Origin: Flectonema sp. DT1601
Taxonomy: Eukaryota; Euglenozoa; Diplonemea; Diplonemida; Diplonemidae
DNA: 64,000 nucleotides
NCBI GenBank assembly: GCA_964019425.1
Contig: OZ025791.1
Location: forward strand, 534,501 to 598,500
Reading direction: 5' to 3'
Shown here piece after piece: positions 20,586 through 30,600 of the stretch. The notes under the pieces were generated by a model. The model was given only the letters and a program-made list of their open reading frames with translations, made no database searches and was not told the DNA's origin. Numbering within the stretch: the stretch's first letter is position 1; every line of letters begins with the position of its first letter. Made by a program: the position numbers and the translations under genes.

Positions 20586-21280
20586 GTTGATGGGTTGGTA
20601 ACTGTACAATAATTATATTGCCGACTAATACAACTAATAAGAATACACTAATATCCAAACGAAGATGTGGTAGTAATATACATCAAACAAGAATTGAGCA
20701 TGAGAACGCATAAAAGCAAGTAGATCGTCTTACTGAACCACTACAAGCGTGCGTATAGACTACCAACCTCCGAAGAATCATTAAGTGCAGGTTAAATGAG
20801 GGATAGAAATGTTCTTTTAATAAAGTAGGTAAGGTTTATGTCAATTGTTCTGTAAAGTGGAGGAGAAATGTGCCCTCATAGAGAAGATAATTTTCCATTC
20901 CAACTTTTCCCTTTGTGAATTCTAAGTGTCACAAAAGAAGACATCTTCCTTATGAGGTCTTCACGGTTCTATTCGAGATTCCAAACATAAAAGTATAATA
21001 TTCATCAAAAGCTTTGTGCTGCGGAATGGTAAAAAAGAGAGGGGAGAAAAATCATTAGGGGCACAATATTTAAAAACTCTGTTGAGATCCCTGATAATGA
21101 AAGGAGCATGAAGCAGTCACAGAAAAGGCGTGTAACTTTTACTTGGATCCCAACATCTTACATCAAGGACGCGACGAGTTTGAAAACAAACGAGAGGGTG
21201 TTGGAGATAATTACTGTTCAAATTGAAAAGGCCAGTAGTTAATAAAAGTTTACAGTTTATTTAAAACATTACATTTTAAA
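20586..21280. repeat. Tandem-duplicated spacer, copy 2
   Basis: Nearly identical to 18497-19193. It is the 3' flank of copy B and the 5' flank of copy A. Confidence 0.9.
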
Positions 21281-23131
21281 TTACGGAGGAGCAGGTGATT
21301 GTGGCATCTGTGGTGAGCTTGATGATGGCATCTGCGGAACGTTTGATGGCATCTGCGGAACATTTGATGGCATCTGTGGAACGTTTGATGGCATCTGTGG
21401 AACGTTTGATGGCATCTGTGGAACGTTTGATGGCATCTGCGGAACGTTTGATGGCATCTGTGGTGAGCTTGATGATGGCATCTGTGGAACGTTTGATGGC
21501 ATCTGTGGTGAGCTTGATGATGGCATCTGTGGAACGTTTGATGGCATCTGTGGTGAGCTTGATGATGGCATCTGTGGAACGTTTGATGGCATCTGTGGTG
21601 AGCTTGATGATGGCATCTGTGGAACGTTTGATGGCATCTGTGGTGAGCTTGATGATGGCATCTGCGGAACGTTTGATGGCATTTGTGGTGAGCTTGATGA
21701 TGGCATCTGCGGAACGTTTGATGGCATCTGTGGTGAGCTTGATGATGGCATCTGCGGAACGTTTGATGGCATTTGTGGTGAGTACGATGATGGCATCTGA
21801 GGAACATTTGATGGCATCTGTGGTGAGCTTGATGATGGCATCTGTGGAACGTTTGATGGCATCTGTGGTGAGCTTGATGATGGCATCTGCGGAACGTTTG
21901 ATGGCATTTGTGGTGAGCTTGATGATGGCATCTGCGGAACGTTTGATGGCATCTGTGGTGAGCTTGATGATGGCATCTGCGGAACGTTTGATGGCATTTG
22001 TGGTGAGTACGATGATGGCATCTGAGGAACATTTGATGGCATCTGTGGTGAGCTTGATGATGGCATCTGTGGAACGTTTGATGGCATCTGCGGAACGTTT
22101 GATGGCATCTGTGGTGAGCTTGATGATGGCATCTGCGGAACGTTTGATGGCATCTGTGGTGAGCTTGATGATGGCATCTGCGGAACGTTTGATGGCATCT
22201 GTGGTGAGCTTGATGATGGCATCTGTGGAACGTTTGATGGCATCTGTGGTGAGCTTGATGATGGCATCTGTGGAACGTTTGATGGCATCTGTGGTGAGCT
22301 TGATGATGGCATCTGCGGAACGTTTGATGGCATTTGTGGTGAGCTTGATGATGGCATCTGCGGAACGTTTGATGGCATCTGTGGTGAGCTTGATGATGGC
22401 ATCTGCGGAACGTTTGATGGCATTTGTGGTGAGTACGATGATGGCATCTGAGGAACATTTGATGGCATCTGTGGTGAGCTTGATGATGGCATCTGTGGAA
22501 CGTTTGATGGCATCTGCGGAACGTTTGATGGCATCTGTGGTGAGCTTGATGATGGCATCTGCGGAACGTTTGATGGCATCTGTGGTGAGCTTGATGATGG
22601 CATCTGCGGAACGTTTGATGGCATCTGTGGTGAGCTTGATGATGGCATCTGTGGAACGTTTGATGGCATCTGTGGTGAGCTTGATGATGGCATCTGTGGA
22701 ACGTTTGATGGCATCTGTGGTGAGCTTGATGATGGCATCTGCGGAACGTTTGATGGCATTTGTGGTGAGTACGATGACGGCATCTGTGGAGCGTTGGATC
22801 TAGGAGCGTTGGTCACTAGGTAGTCCCCTCCACCACAAGCGCAACAACTCTCCCTCGCAGTCATTGGTTTGTACTGTGGCCATGGACCATAGTCACCGTA
22901 CCCAGTACAGAGTCCGTATTTAGCATAGATGTAGCAGTTGAAGAATGTACCGTCAGCGTCATGCCAAACTCTCTTTCTACCATTTCCGAGGTCAGCCAAC
23001 CTATCAGTGCACCCATTTGTGTATGCGAGGGTGGCCACCTGACGGCTTAATTCTTTTTTTTGTAAGAATTCTGCCATCGGGATTGCTGAAGACAATACGA
23101 CAACTGAAGCGAGAGTGATCATACGAGACAT
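21281..23131 (-). CDS. Secreted Cys-rich protein with PQMPS repeats, copy B (longest)
   Basis: The 616-residue product is identical or almost identical to copy A through the signal peptide, the Cys-rich module and into the first repeats, and shares the same QSPAPP end. It carries a longer array (21290-22790). Six consecutive PQMPSNV half-units sit near the C-terminus, and larger blocks (the segment with the SYSPQMPSNV variant) recur inside the array, so exchange also works on multi-unit blocks. Its upstream flank differs from those of the other copies after about 10 nt, so it is the promoter-proximal and perhaps parental member. The ATG lies 20 nt after TTATCAG (23152-23154). Function as for copy A: secreted, probably structural or adhesive. 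Confidence 0.85.
   Translation of the reverse strand: MSRMITLASVVVLSSAIPMAEFLQKKELSRQVATLAYTNGCTDRLADLGNGRKRVWHDADGTFFNCYIYAKYGLCTGYGDYGPWPQYKPMTARESCCACGGGDYLVTNAPRSNAPQMPSSYSPQMPSNVPQMPSSSSPQMPSNVPQMPSSSSPQMPSNVPQMPSSSSPQMPSNVPQMPSSSSPQMPSNVPQMPSSSSPQMPSNVPQMPSNVPQMPSSSSPQMPSNVPQMPSSYSPQMPSNVPQMPSSSSPQMPSNVPQMPSSSSPQMPSNVPQMPSSSSPQMPSNVPQMPSSSSPQMPSNVPQMPSSSSPQMPSNVPQMPSSSSPQMPSNVPQMPSSSSPQMPSNVPQMPSNVPQMPSSSSPQMPSNVPQMPSSYSPQMPSNVPQMPSSSSPQMPSNVPQMPSSSSPQMPSNVPQMPSSSSPQMPSNVPQMPSSSSPQMPSNVPQMPSSYSPQMPSNVPQMPSSSSPQMPSNVPQMPSSSSPQMPSNVPQMPSSSSPQMPSNVPQMPSSSSPQMPSNVPQMPSSSSPQMPSNVPQMPSSSSPQMPSNVPQMPSSSSPQMPSNVPQMPSNVPQMPSNVPQMPSNVPQMPSNVPQMPSNVPQMPSSSSPQMPQSPAPP
21290..22790. repeat. 45-nt tandem repeat array within copy B
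   Basis: Same 45-nt unit as copy A, about 33 units, with higher-order block duplications visible from recurring SYS variants at about 240-nt and 420-nt spacing. Confidence 0.9.
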
Positions 23132-23633
23132 GTTGATGGGTAATAACTAAACTGATAACAGGAAAATAAGAACCTAACGAGCGGTAAAGGTAAAGGTGCT
23201 GGAACTTCTGATTAGTTAATTATTTGGGCAGCCTACCATTTATGTTACTTGGGACTGCAAGAAGGATATAAAGTTTCAAGCGTCTTAAATGTAAACAATT
23301 ATGAGGAAACGACAGCGACAAAAGCAGTGTTAGAAACAATCAAGGGATTGGGCAGATCGTCTTTTTTGAGATATTGTTTGTATTCGCCCACTCACACTTC
23401 TGTTTTGCCAATTAGTTGGTGACCAGTGCACCACCTTTTTGAAGAGGTTTTATGTGTTTTTTTTTTTCCCCCCCTTTTTTTTTTTTGCTTTTGCTTTTTT
23501 TTTTTTTTTTTTTTTTGTGTCCGAGGTCATATGAGTAGAGAAGCTGCACATTATTTAAAAGTGTTGTAAGGCAAAACAAATTATAAACAAGCAATGGGAA
23601 ATACGAAGAGAAGATGTGATGGTTGAATAATAA
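23132..23633. other. Intergenic, no gene seen
   Basis: 5' flank of repeat-protein copy B and 3' flank of the LIM gene. A poly-T/C tract lies at about 23457-23516. The Lys-rich frame opposite it is homopolymer translation. Confidence 0.55.
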
Positions 23634-24173
23634 TTACCCGTCAAGTGGTTTGTATGACCCACCGCATTTCTGGCAAATTGGTTTTCCGCTAGGATCGTCA
23701 TCGTGGTATCTGTCGTTATCTCTCATTCCAGCACCACATTTGCCGCATTTAAAACAAGTCAAGTGAAATTGAACGATTTTTCCTCTCCAAGGGATGTCCT
23801 TTGCTTGTCCTTTGATTTCTTGTTGGCAACCCATGCAGTGTTTTGCGATATGATTCTCGTGAGATTTAACTTGACGCCATCCACCAGTTACAGTCTTCTT
23901 TGCTTCTTGATCGATATAAGACTGAGAGCATGCAGCATGCATTGGTTTGTCGACACCAGATTTTATTTTATGAATCGCAAAAACACGTTCGCCATTCGCG
24001 TCGAGATCGAACTCTTTTGCACAATTATAACATCTAAAACAGTGGGAATGCCAATCCATGTCCATTGCCTCCATTATTTTTTCTCCATCATCAAACTCTA
24101 AGTGACAACCACTGCATCTGTCGGTATCACCATTGTGGTCAAATGCATCAACGCTTTTTATTGCACCAGCCAT
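23634..24173 (-). CDS. Two-LIM-domain protein
   Basis: The 179-residue protein has two LIM-type zinc modules. The first starts CSGCHLEFDDG and continues WHSHCFRCYNCAKEFD to about residue 90. The second starts CMGCQQEIKG and continues FHLTCFKCGKCGAGM, ending CQKCGGSYKPLDG. Spacing (C-x2-C, then H-x2-C-x2-C-x2-C) fits LIM domains, which act as protein-binding platforms, often on actin or in signalling. No other domain is present, as in small cysteine-rich LIM proteins. There is no intron. A TAACAG acceptor at 24201-24203 gives a 27-nt leader. Confidence 0.85.
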   Translation of the reverse strand: MAGAIKSVDAFDHNGDTDRCSGCHLEFDDGEKIMEAMDMDWHSHCFRCYNCAKEFDLDANGERVFAIHKIKSGVDKPMHAACSQSYIDQEAKKTVTGGWRQVKSHENHIAKHCMGCQQEIKGQAKDIPWRGKIVQFHLTCFKCGKCGAGMRDNDRYHDDDPSGKPICQKCGGSYKPLDG

Positions 24174-24456
24174 ATGTTTTATTTACTTATTGGGTTAAGT
24201 CTGTTATAAAATAATTAAAAACATTAAATTGATATTTATTTCGATTCATCTTTTATTGTGCATACGCAAAGCAAGAAAATGTTTCTTTTTTTTTTTTTTT
24301 TTGCTGTTGTTGTTGTTTTTTTTTGACCATAATAAAGTACAGAAAGCTGAAAGACGGACTCACCCAAACCTTCTTTTTAACTCGTACGATTTACTAAAGG
24401 TGTAGAAAAGATTATTTTGGATGAGTAAAAAGAGGTGATTTTCATGTACATTAAAC

Positions 24457-24488
24457 ACGCTGAGAATTTAATTAAAAATTCTCAGCGT
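24457..24488. repeat. Perfect 13-bp hairpin followed by T-run
   Basis: ACGCTGAGAATTT, loop AATTAA, then AAATTCTCAGCGT, directly followed by seven T (counting the last stem base) on the plus strand and a longer T-run 15 nt later. It resembles a terminator-type or processed-RNA hairpin. On the minus strand it lies just upstream of the LIM gene leader. Confidence 0.7.
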
Positions 24489-24954
24489 TTTTTTAAAAGC
24501 ATTTTTTTTTTTTTTTTTTTTTTTTTTTCCCCGTCGGATGTGACATCTATTAATAGTAACGGCTGTCAACCAACTCTTGTTGCTTTGAGGAAAGGGAGAG
24601 GGGGAAAGAAGTGTTTTGCACACCTAAAAAATGGTCGGTTACCCTACCGTCTACTATATAGGCATACTTCAGTAAGTGACACTTTTCAACACCGTTAGAA
24701 CTAACATCTGTACAAAGTAGCAGCAAACTAGTACGCGACACATTGCAAAGGGTCTATAGAAATACGATTCAAAAAAAAAAAAAAAAAAAAGTAAAGTAAA
24801 GTAAAGTAAAGACGCATTGAATGAAGCAATAGAAATAAAAGAATATTCGCTTTTTTTTTTTTTTTTTTTTTTCCTTTTTTTTGTTGTTTTTTCCCCTCCC
24901 CAATTTTTTATTTTCTTTCCAATTGTTCCCGTGCCGCGTTTGCACGTCTTTTTT

Positions 24955-24973
24955 CTCCAGCACGGTGCTGGAG
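24955..24973. repeat. Short GC-rich perfect palindrome (9-bp stem)
   Basis: CTCCAGCAC, one G, then GTGCTGGAG. It is GC-rich in a very AT-rich flank. Function unknown. Confidence 0.55.
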
Positions 24974-26013
24974 GGCAATAACAAAGTAAAGAACGAAGTT
25001 GAATAAAACGGTATCAAAGTCATTTTCCGTGAGGTTCACGTTGATGTTTGCCCAACGTTGTTTCACTTCTGGGAATTTATTTCATGCAGAAAAGAGATAG
25101 CTACGCTGTGGCACCTCACTCATTTCGCAATATCTTTCATTCACTTTTATAATATTACAAATATTATATTCTTTTTTGTTTTTTTTGCTGAAAACTTTTT
25201 TTTTTTTTTTTTCTAAAATAAAAAAATAAAAAAAAATAAGTAAGATAATAATAACTGTAATCATGCCATTCAGACGCTGTTGAGGTGAGGCTGAACAATT
25301 GACACACATATTTTTTTTCCCTCCCCCCCTTTCACTTTACTTTATGTGTTGCCATGGTCAACTACCGCCGAACAGTACAATACTACGAAGTGGTGGGGGT
25401 GAAGAAATAGGATTGGGGAATATTGAACGAGAAAATCTCTTTTTTATTTTTATTTTATTGTTGCTACTATTTGCTTTCTCTGAGGAGACATAACTGGTAA
25501 TTACACGAAGAGAGAAACAAGGGGGGGATTTAATACTATACGAAAAGGATAAAGGGGTGTGAAACTTTGACAATGTAAAACAAAATTAATATCAAGTACT
25601 TGACTGAAAAAATATTTGTTAATAGGTGCTAGTCAAAGAAAAGGTACGTTTAGAAAAAAAAAGAAAAATATAAAGGGAAAATTATATTTTTTTTGTCTTA
25701 TTGACCAGAAGACGTTGTCGAATCTGGTTCAGGGACCACGTATTATCAAAAGGGGAGAGGGGGTGTGAAGGAGAGAGAGGAAAAAATAAAAATAAAAAAA
25801 AAAGACCTAACCCAAACAGTAATTACAAGCAAAATGAAACAACACACCACCACGGTTATCTGGGTTTTGTACATGTTGTAAAAACTCAATGATCACTAAA
25901 AACCATGTCTACCTTCAGTAAACACAATCTCGTTTGAGACAGAAACACGGATAGAAAATGGGAATTTTTTTTTTTTTTTTTTTTGAGCGAATCAGCAGTC
26001 AGATACGTTTCAT

Positions 26014-26972
26014 TTAAAGAGTGTCATATCCACTTTTTTCTCTTCTCGGACCACCCTTGCAACTTGCGACCAGACAAACCTGTTGTTTTTAATTAATTTA
26101 GTCTTCTTATTGGTTTTCTAAATTAAGTAAACAAAAGATGAATTATTACATACAATTACTAAAAGTAAAACACCTGCGATAGCTCCCACCATGAGGGGCA
26201 TTTTATCATTTATGTAGCTGTGGACGGCAGTGTAGCAAGTTTTTGTTGAATCTTGGTAGATAAGTGGATTACAAACGACCGGGCACTCCTTCTCAACAGG
26301 TTTGGTCTTGTCGCAGTCTTCGACGTTAGGACCACAACATGCGGTCCATCCTGAGCAAGAAAACGAGTCTTGCATTTTACAAATTGCGTTCTTGTCAGAG
26401 TTAACAGCTGATCTCCAAACATTACCAAACTCACTTGTGAACTTACCCTTGTCGAGTAGGATTACAAACACCATACCTGTAGCCACTAACAGCATAAACA
26501 AGATCATAAACGCTGAGTATGTTCTTAATAGACACTTACTAGCACATGTTCCTACGAGTCCTAAGATAGAGACCAGTGCGATTAAGGAACCAAGTCCAAT
26601 AACACCGTAGAAGGCATTTTTACAGTCCGAACAGACATTTTGCCAAGAACTGTCTTTCATGGCGATGACGGCAAGGGTTACAATACCGAGACCGCATAAT
26701 AAAAAGATAATGTTGAAAATGATGAGAGTAATGTTTGGACAACCACGACAAGCAGATTGCCCCCTTGGCTTTTCAACTCTGTAAGCAGCAGGCTCATGCT
26801 CTTCAAAACCAGTAGCGTTGGTAGACTTAGCTGGAGCAGTCGCCAGTACCTCAGTAATCCAACCAGCTGTTGCGTCCTCCTCTATTGAGTACCTTCTTCC
26901 TTTTGGTGCATCAGATCCTCCCTTGGCACCTCCGTAGTTCGATCCGGCGTACGAGCTAGTTCCGTAATCCAT
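26014..26972 (-). CDS. Tetraspanin, two exons
   Basis: Exon 1 is 26154-26972 (273 codons) and exon 2 is 26014-26079 (22 codons with stop). The 74-nt intron 26080-26153 (GTATGT...ACAACAG) is phase 0 and splits the fourth membrane helix, joining GVLLLVI to VCLVASC. The 294-residue product has a long polar N-terminus, then TM1 (NITLIIFNIIFLLCGLGIVTL), a small loop, TM2 and TM3 (SAFMILFMLLVATGMVFVIL). The large loop carries the signature CCG (SGWTACCGPNVEDC) and further Cys residues. TM4 and a short tail ending SGYDTL follow. Tetraspanins organise membrane protein assemblies. The tail GYDTL has a Tyr-x-x-Leu sorting-type pattern. A TTTCACAG acceptor at 26995-26997 gives a 22-nt leader. Confidence 0.9.
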
Positions 26973-28446
26973 TTTGACTCTTTAAATTTATTTTCTGTGA
27001 AATAAAAAGAAATCAAACACACAAAATAAGAATCCAAACCATCCTCTCATCAGCCCTGTAAATAAATACAATAATCAATAAGGAAGTCGCCATACCAACT
27101 CGTAATTCGTAAATAACGGCAAATAAAGACCAATAGCCACATAGAAACGAACTCTTTTGGAAGAGCTTTCAACAAGCAATAAAGATGCTTTCTTGACAGC
27201 AAAGGTGAGGAGACAAAAGGGAATAAACAAATATTGGAAAAGCAAACCAATCTAGTGCAAATACCACGATAGTAATGTCTTCGCGAGTCGTGCGCTGAAG
27301 ACAGCTGTAGTGGTTAAATTGACAAGAGAGAAGGCTGTTTTGAAAAGAAATTATAAAGGGGAGAAGTAGGAACATATTTAAAAAAAAAAAATAAAAATAA
27401 AAAAAGGCTTTTCCCTTCAAAACGTTCTCACGTTGATGTGATCATTACTCCTATTGAAGAATATAGAAAAGTATGCTTGCGTTTTTTTTTTTTTTTTTTT
27501 TTTTTTTTTCTTATTTCCTCTCCTACTCTCTCCACGCTCATCGCGCGAAAGCAAAAAAAATCCATTGACCAAGAGACTGAAAAACAGCTAATATCAGTGG
27601 ATGCTACAGAGCAATAACGAGTCGCATTATAAATTATTAATCAACGGGAGGGCAAACTACTTTAGGTGCAAAAAGAAATTGGAAAGGGCACCCATAAAGT
27701 AAAAAGTACCTAATAAGACTAAACTAATACAATCAAAGCAAGTTTGAGAAGAAAAAAAAAAGGTATGGCTCTGATCACAAAGGGATAGCGTAGCAAAATA
27801 ATGTTTCAAAAACAATTCAGATTGTCTTTATCCAACAAACTTGCGTACGCAACACAACACATATCGCCAAAGGGGTAATAGACGCGCAATTAACTGAATC
27901 AAAACAAAGATGCACATAGAAAAGGGAAACCGCAACAAAAAGAAATAGTAGGGCCTGTTTAGCAACTACAAAAAAAGAGAATACCTTTTTATTATAATAT
28001 TGTAAAAAACATTAAAAAAAAAAAATATAATTTTTACGCGGAAAAATACAGAAAAAAAAGAGAAAAAAAAACAGAACAACCGCCTGCTGGCAATAATAAA
28101 AGAAAAATAATGACGAGAATAAATTCATTTTTTTTTTTTTTTTATTATGATGTAAGTCATTCTTCAAAGATAATTTTAAAACAACTGCACCCGCTGCTTC
28201 TAGTCTACTAGTTAACAACCACCCAAGGCAGTAAAAAAAAAAAGGGAAAACCTACAGATCCACCCCCAGGTTTGGAGAAACGTATACTACGGTCACGGCT
28301 TTGTGGAACTTTTTTGACCCTTTTTCCAAATCGACAGCCCTCTATTCTGGGCGAAGTTTTTTTCAAATCCGTGATAGCGCAGTGGTGTTGGTGCCGGACT
28401 GAAGGTAGGGGTTGTAGATTAATCTACGTGAGAGGAGTTGCATTAT
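26973..28446. other. Intergenic, 1.5 kb, no supported protein gene
   Basis: AT-rich, with a T30 run near 27481-27509. A tRNA-like A-box sequence occurs at 28368-28405 on the plus strand. Other frames here are homopolymer-driven. Confidence 0.5.
28368..28405 (+). other. tRNA 5'-half-like sequence (possible tRNA or SINE remnant)
   Basis: TCCGTGA is followed by TAGCGCAGTGG, a good match to the internal A box of tRNA genes. The GCGC and GTGC arms can pair as a D stem, and CTGAAG resembles a Phe anticodon loop. No B box (GGTTCGAATCC type) and no complementary acceptor arm (TCACGGA) follow within 100 nt, so it is not an intact tRNA. Confidence 0.25.
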
Positions 28447-29694
28447 TTATATCAAATCCGTATCGGGTAAGATATCTGTAGACTCAAGAGGACCGTATTC
28501 AGAAGACAGCGCTTCAGAATCAACCTCTGGAACAGCATCAACATTCGGAAGATCTCGAGGTGTTAATGGTGGTTGTTGTCGTTTTCGTGGAAATCGAAGA
28601 GATGTCGTAGCAGCTGAAAGATGAGATAAATGCGACGTCAGCATAGCAAGTTTATTTCCAGATAAAACTGATAATCCTGATTGTATACCTGTTCCACTAT
28701 TACAAGCAACTTCCTCATCAGGTTGACCGGCTAACCAGGGATGCTCTAACAACTCTGAAGACCTCGCACGTTCACGAAAATCCCGAGTCAAACACGCAAT
28801 TAAAAACGATTTTGCTTCTTGAGAAAGTGAATTAGGCAAAGTAAATTTATCATACAATATACCAGCAAACAATTCCTCAGGACAAGGTATTAAATATGAT
28901 GATCGTTGAAATGGATGTTTACCAGTAAGTAATATATAAGCAAGGATTCCTATTGACCAAACATCACAACGTTCATCAAAAGGAGTTCCTTTTCCACCTA
29001 AGTGATAAACTATTACTATTTCAGGAGCGGCAAAGTATGGTGTTCCAGCGATAGCAGTGACATCAGACTTTCCTTTTGTAAATCTTGTCAGAGAACCGAA
29101 ATCGATCAGTTTTATATCAGAGGCCTTTAGACGATCATCAGTGCCAGGTTGTGCTAATAATATATTTGAGGGCTTGATGTCCATGTGAGCAACACCATTA
29201 TTGTGTAGGTGAGTCACAGCCCTAGTTAGTCCTTTTATAATTACGCCAACAGTTTCTTCAGAGTAAAAAGTTCTGCCTGAGAGAGCATAACAAACTTCAC
29301 CACCAGTAAAATACTGATAAATGAGTACTGTTTTTGATTTACATTCGTAAGAGTCGACCATTGCCATGACGTTTTGATGACGCGATAGACTTCCTCCTTC
29401 CAACTCGCTCATTATTTGTTTTCGTTTAACTTTCGTGTCTTTTGTTAAAATTTTTGCAGCGTATATCTTTCCGTTATCGTTCAATCGTTTTCGACAAGCA
29501 ACTACAATTCCAAACTCTCCTTCTCCTATTAACTTTCCCGTTAACTCATACTCTTCAAGAAATTCAGGAACTTCACTGCTAAGTAGCCGGGCATCAATTA
29601 AACCAATATTGTTATGCTTTCCTCTTATGGAAGTGTTTCGTACTCCTCTGGTTGGTCTTCCCCCACCCGGCGGAACTGAATTGCAGCATCCCAT
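28447..29694 (-). CDS. Acylated Ser/Thr protein kinase (CAMK-like)
   Basis: The start at 29694 gives MGCCNSVPPGG, a good N-myristoylation (Gly2) plus palmitoylation (Cys3/Cys4) signal, so I prefer it to a longer frame. The 415-residue product has a kinase domain at about 50-315: GEGEFGIV glycine loop, YAAKIL lysine, HMDIKPSNILL catalytic loop, DFG, AGTPYFAAPEIV, and DVWSIGILAYILLTGKHPF. The catalytic loop has Met instead of Arg before the Asp (HMD rather than HRD), so it is a non-RD kinase, but Lys, both Asp and the glycine loop are intact. The C-terminal 90 residues are Ser/Pro-rich with no EF hands or calmodulin site. It probably phosphorylates proteins at a membrane. A TTTTCTCAG acceptor at 29714-29716 gives a 19-nt leader. 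Confidence 0.88.
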   Translation of the reverse strand: MGCCNSVPPGGGRPTRGVRNTSIRGKHNNIGLIDARLLSSEVPEFLEEYELTGKLIGEGEFGIVVACRKRLNDNGKIYAAKILTKDTKVKRKQIMSELEGGSLSRHQNVMAMVDSYECKSKTVLIYQYFTGGEVCYALSGRTFYSEETVGVIIKGLTRAVTHLHNNGVAHMDIKPSNILLAQPGTDDRLKASDIKLIDFGSLTRFTKGKSDVTAIAGTPYFAAPEIVIVYHLGGKGTPFDERCDVWSIGILAYILLTGKHPFQRSSYLIPCPEELFAGILYDKFTLPNSLSQEAKSFLIACLTRDFRERARSSELLEHPWLAGQPDEEVACNSGTGIQSGLSVLSGNKLAMLTSHLSHLSAATTSLRFPRKRQQPPLTPRDLPNVDAVPEVDSEALSSEYGPLESTDILPDTDLI

Positions 29695-30033
29695 TTTATT
29701 GCTGCGATGTAATCTGAGAAAAGATAACAAAAATAAAAGATCAAACTAATCTCTCTCAGTCCAAGGAGGAAAAAAATAAGAGATCAAGACATAAGTTTAG
29801 GGAAGTTAGGAAAACAGAAACTCCAACGGAGGAATTGAGAATGAAATGAAACGTTTAAATTATATACAAGAATCGAAATACTATTCATGTGTAGGCTTTG
29901 TAAGCTGCTGGTAAACATTCAACATAAAGGTTTGATGCAAAGACAAACCGTAATAATTAAATTATAAATCTGAAATATTCCTTCAACAGTGAATCAATCA
30001 CTGAGACGTCACCTTAGTTGACAACAATAGATT

Positions 30034-30387
30034 TTAAAGCTCATCTCCCTCGAAACCTGTATAGGTTTCTGAGTATCCCATTGCTGTTACGAACTTCTCC
30101 ACTGATTTTCTATTTCTTGCGGTCCATCTCAGATAAGGATCCTTTAATCCAACGTAGTTCAGAATGTTCAGAGGACCGACTGTTTGAATTATCTGTTTGT
30201 TTGTTGTTGTTTTTTTTGTTTGTTTCTCCCCACACACGCGCAAATGACGCTATAAACATAATACCCAACATACATATTGCGCGCAGACTATAAAAATAGC
30301 GAAACTCACAACAAATTGCATTCGTTGTTTCATTCCATATCGAGGAAGCTCATTTCGGTACGTCCTGCGGTGTTCCTTTGGTGGCAT
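30034..30387 (-). CDS. Small single-pass membrane protein (90 residues), two exons
   Basis: Exon 1 is 30274-30387 (38 codons) and exon 2 is 30034-30192 (52 codons plus stop). The 81-nt intron 30193-30273 (GTATGT...AAACAG) is phase 0. The product starts MPPKEHRRTYRNELPRYGMK, has one hydrophobic helix (MQFVVSFAIFIVCAQYII), then GPLNILNYVGLKDPYLRW and a tail ending SETYTGFEGDEL. Base composition is balanced, unlike the surrounding homopolymer frames, and a CAG at 30400-30402 gives a 12-nt leader, the same arrangement as recognised genes. I do not recognise the family. A basic N-terminus with one helix and a short soluble tail is typical of small inner-mitochondrial-membrane subunits or assembly factors, which is inference. 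Confidence 0.7.
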
Positions 30388-30600
30388 CGTTACTATCGTC
30401 TGTTTGCTAAGAAAAGCTTTAAAATAGAATAAAATACACTATTAAGGTGATCAGATTGAAATATCTTTTTATTATTCATTTTGTGTCCTGTGAAATCGTG
30501 ACAAATATTTAAAAAAACAAATAACCAGACTATCAAAACAGATGTTGCAAACAGGGTAAGGGAGACGCTCTCCGTGTATTGCTTTATTTCCTTCACAAGT

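Larger units (their letters stand above)
24174..26013. other. Intergenic, 1.8 kb, no supported gene
   Basis: This is poly-A/poly-T-rich sequence with two perfect hairpins (24457-24488 and 24955-24973). Minus-strand frames at 24769-25023, 25082-25309 and 25358-25573 lack ATG starts after an acceptor or recognisable domains. A short hydrophobic frame starts near 25879 on the minus strand but runs into poly-T and is not called. Confidence 0.5.

Noticed and set aside
19208-22803. Plus-strand frames of 349 and 502 codons and His/Cys-rich minus-strand frames of 346 and 402 codons over the repeat arrays
   Set aside because: They are by-products of a 45-nt unit that lacks stops in those frames; only the PQMPS frame connects to a signal peptide and Cys-rich module and has an upstream acceptor.
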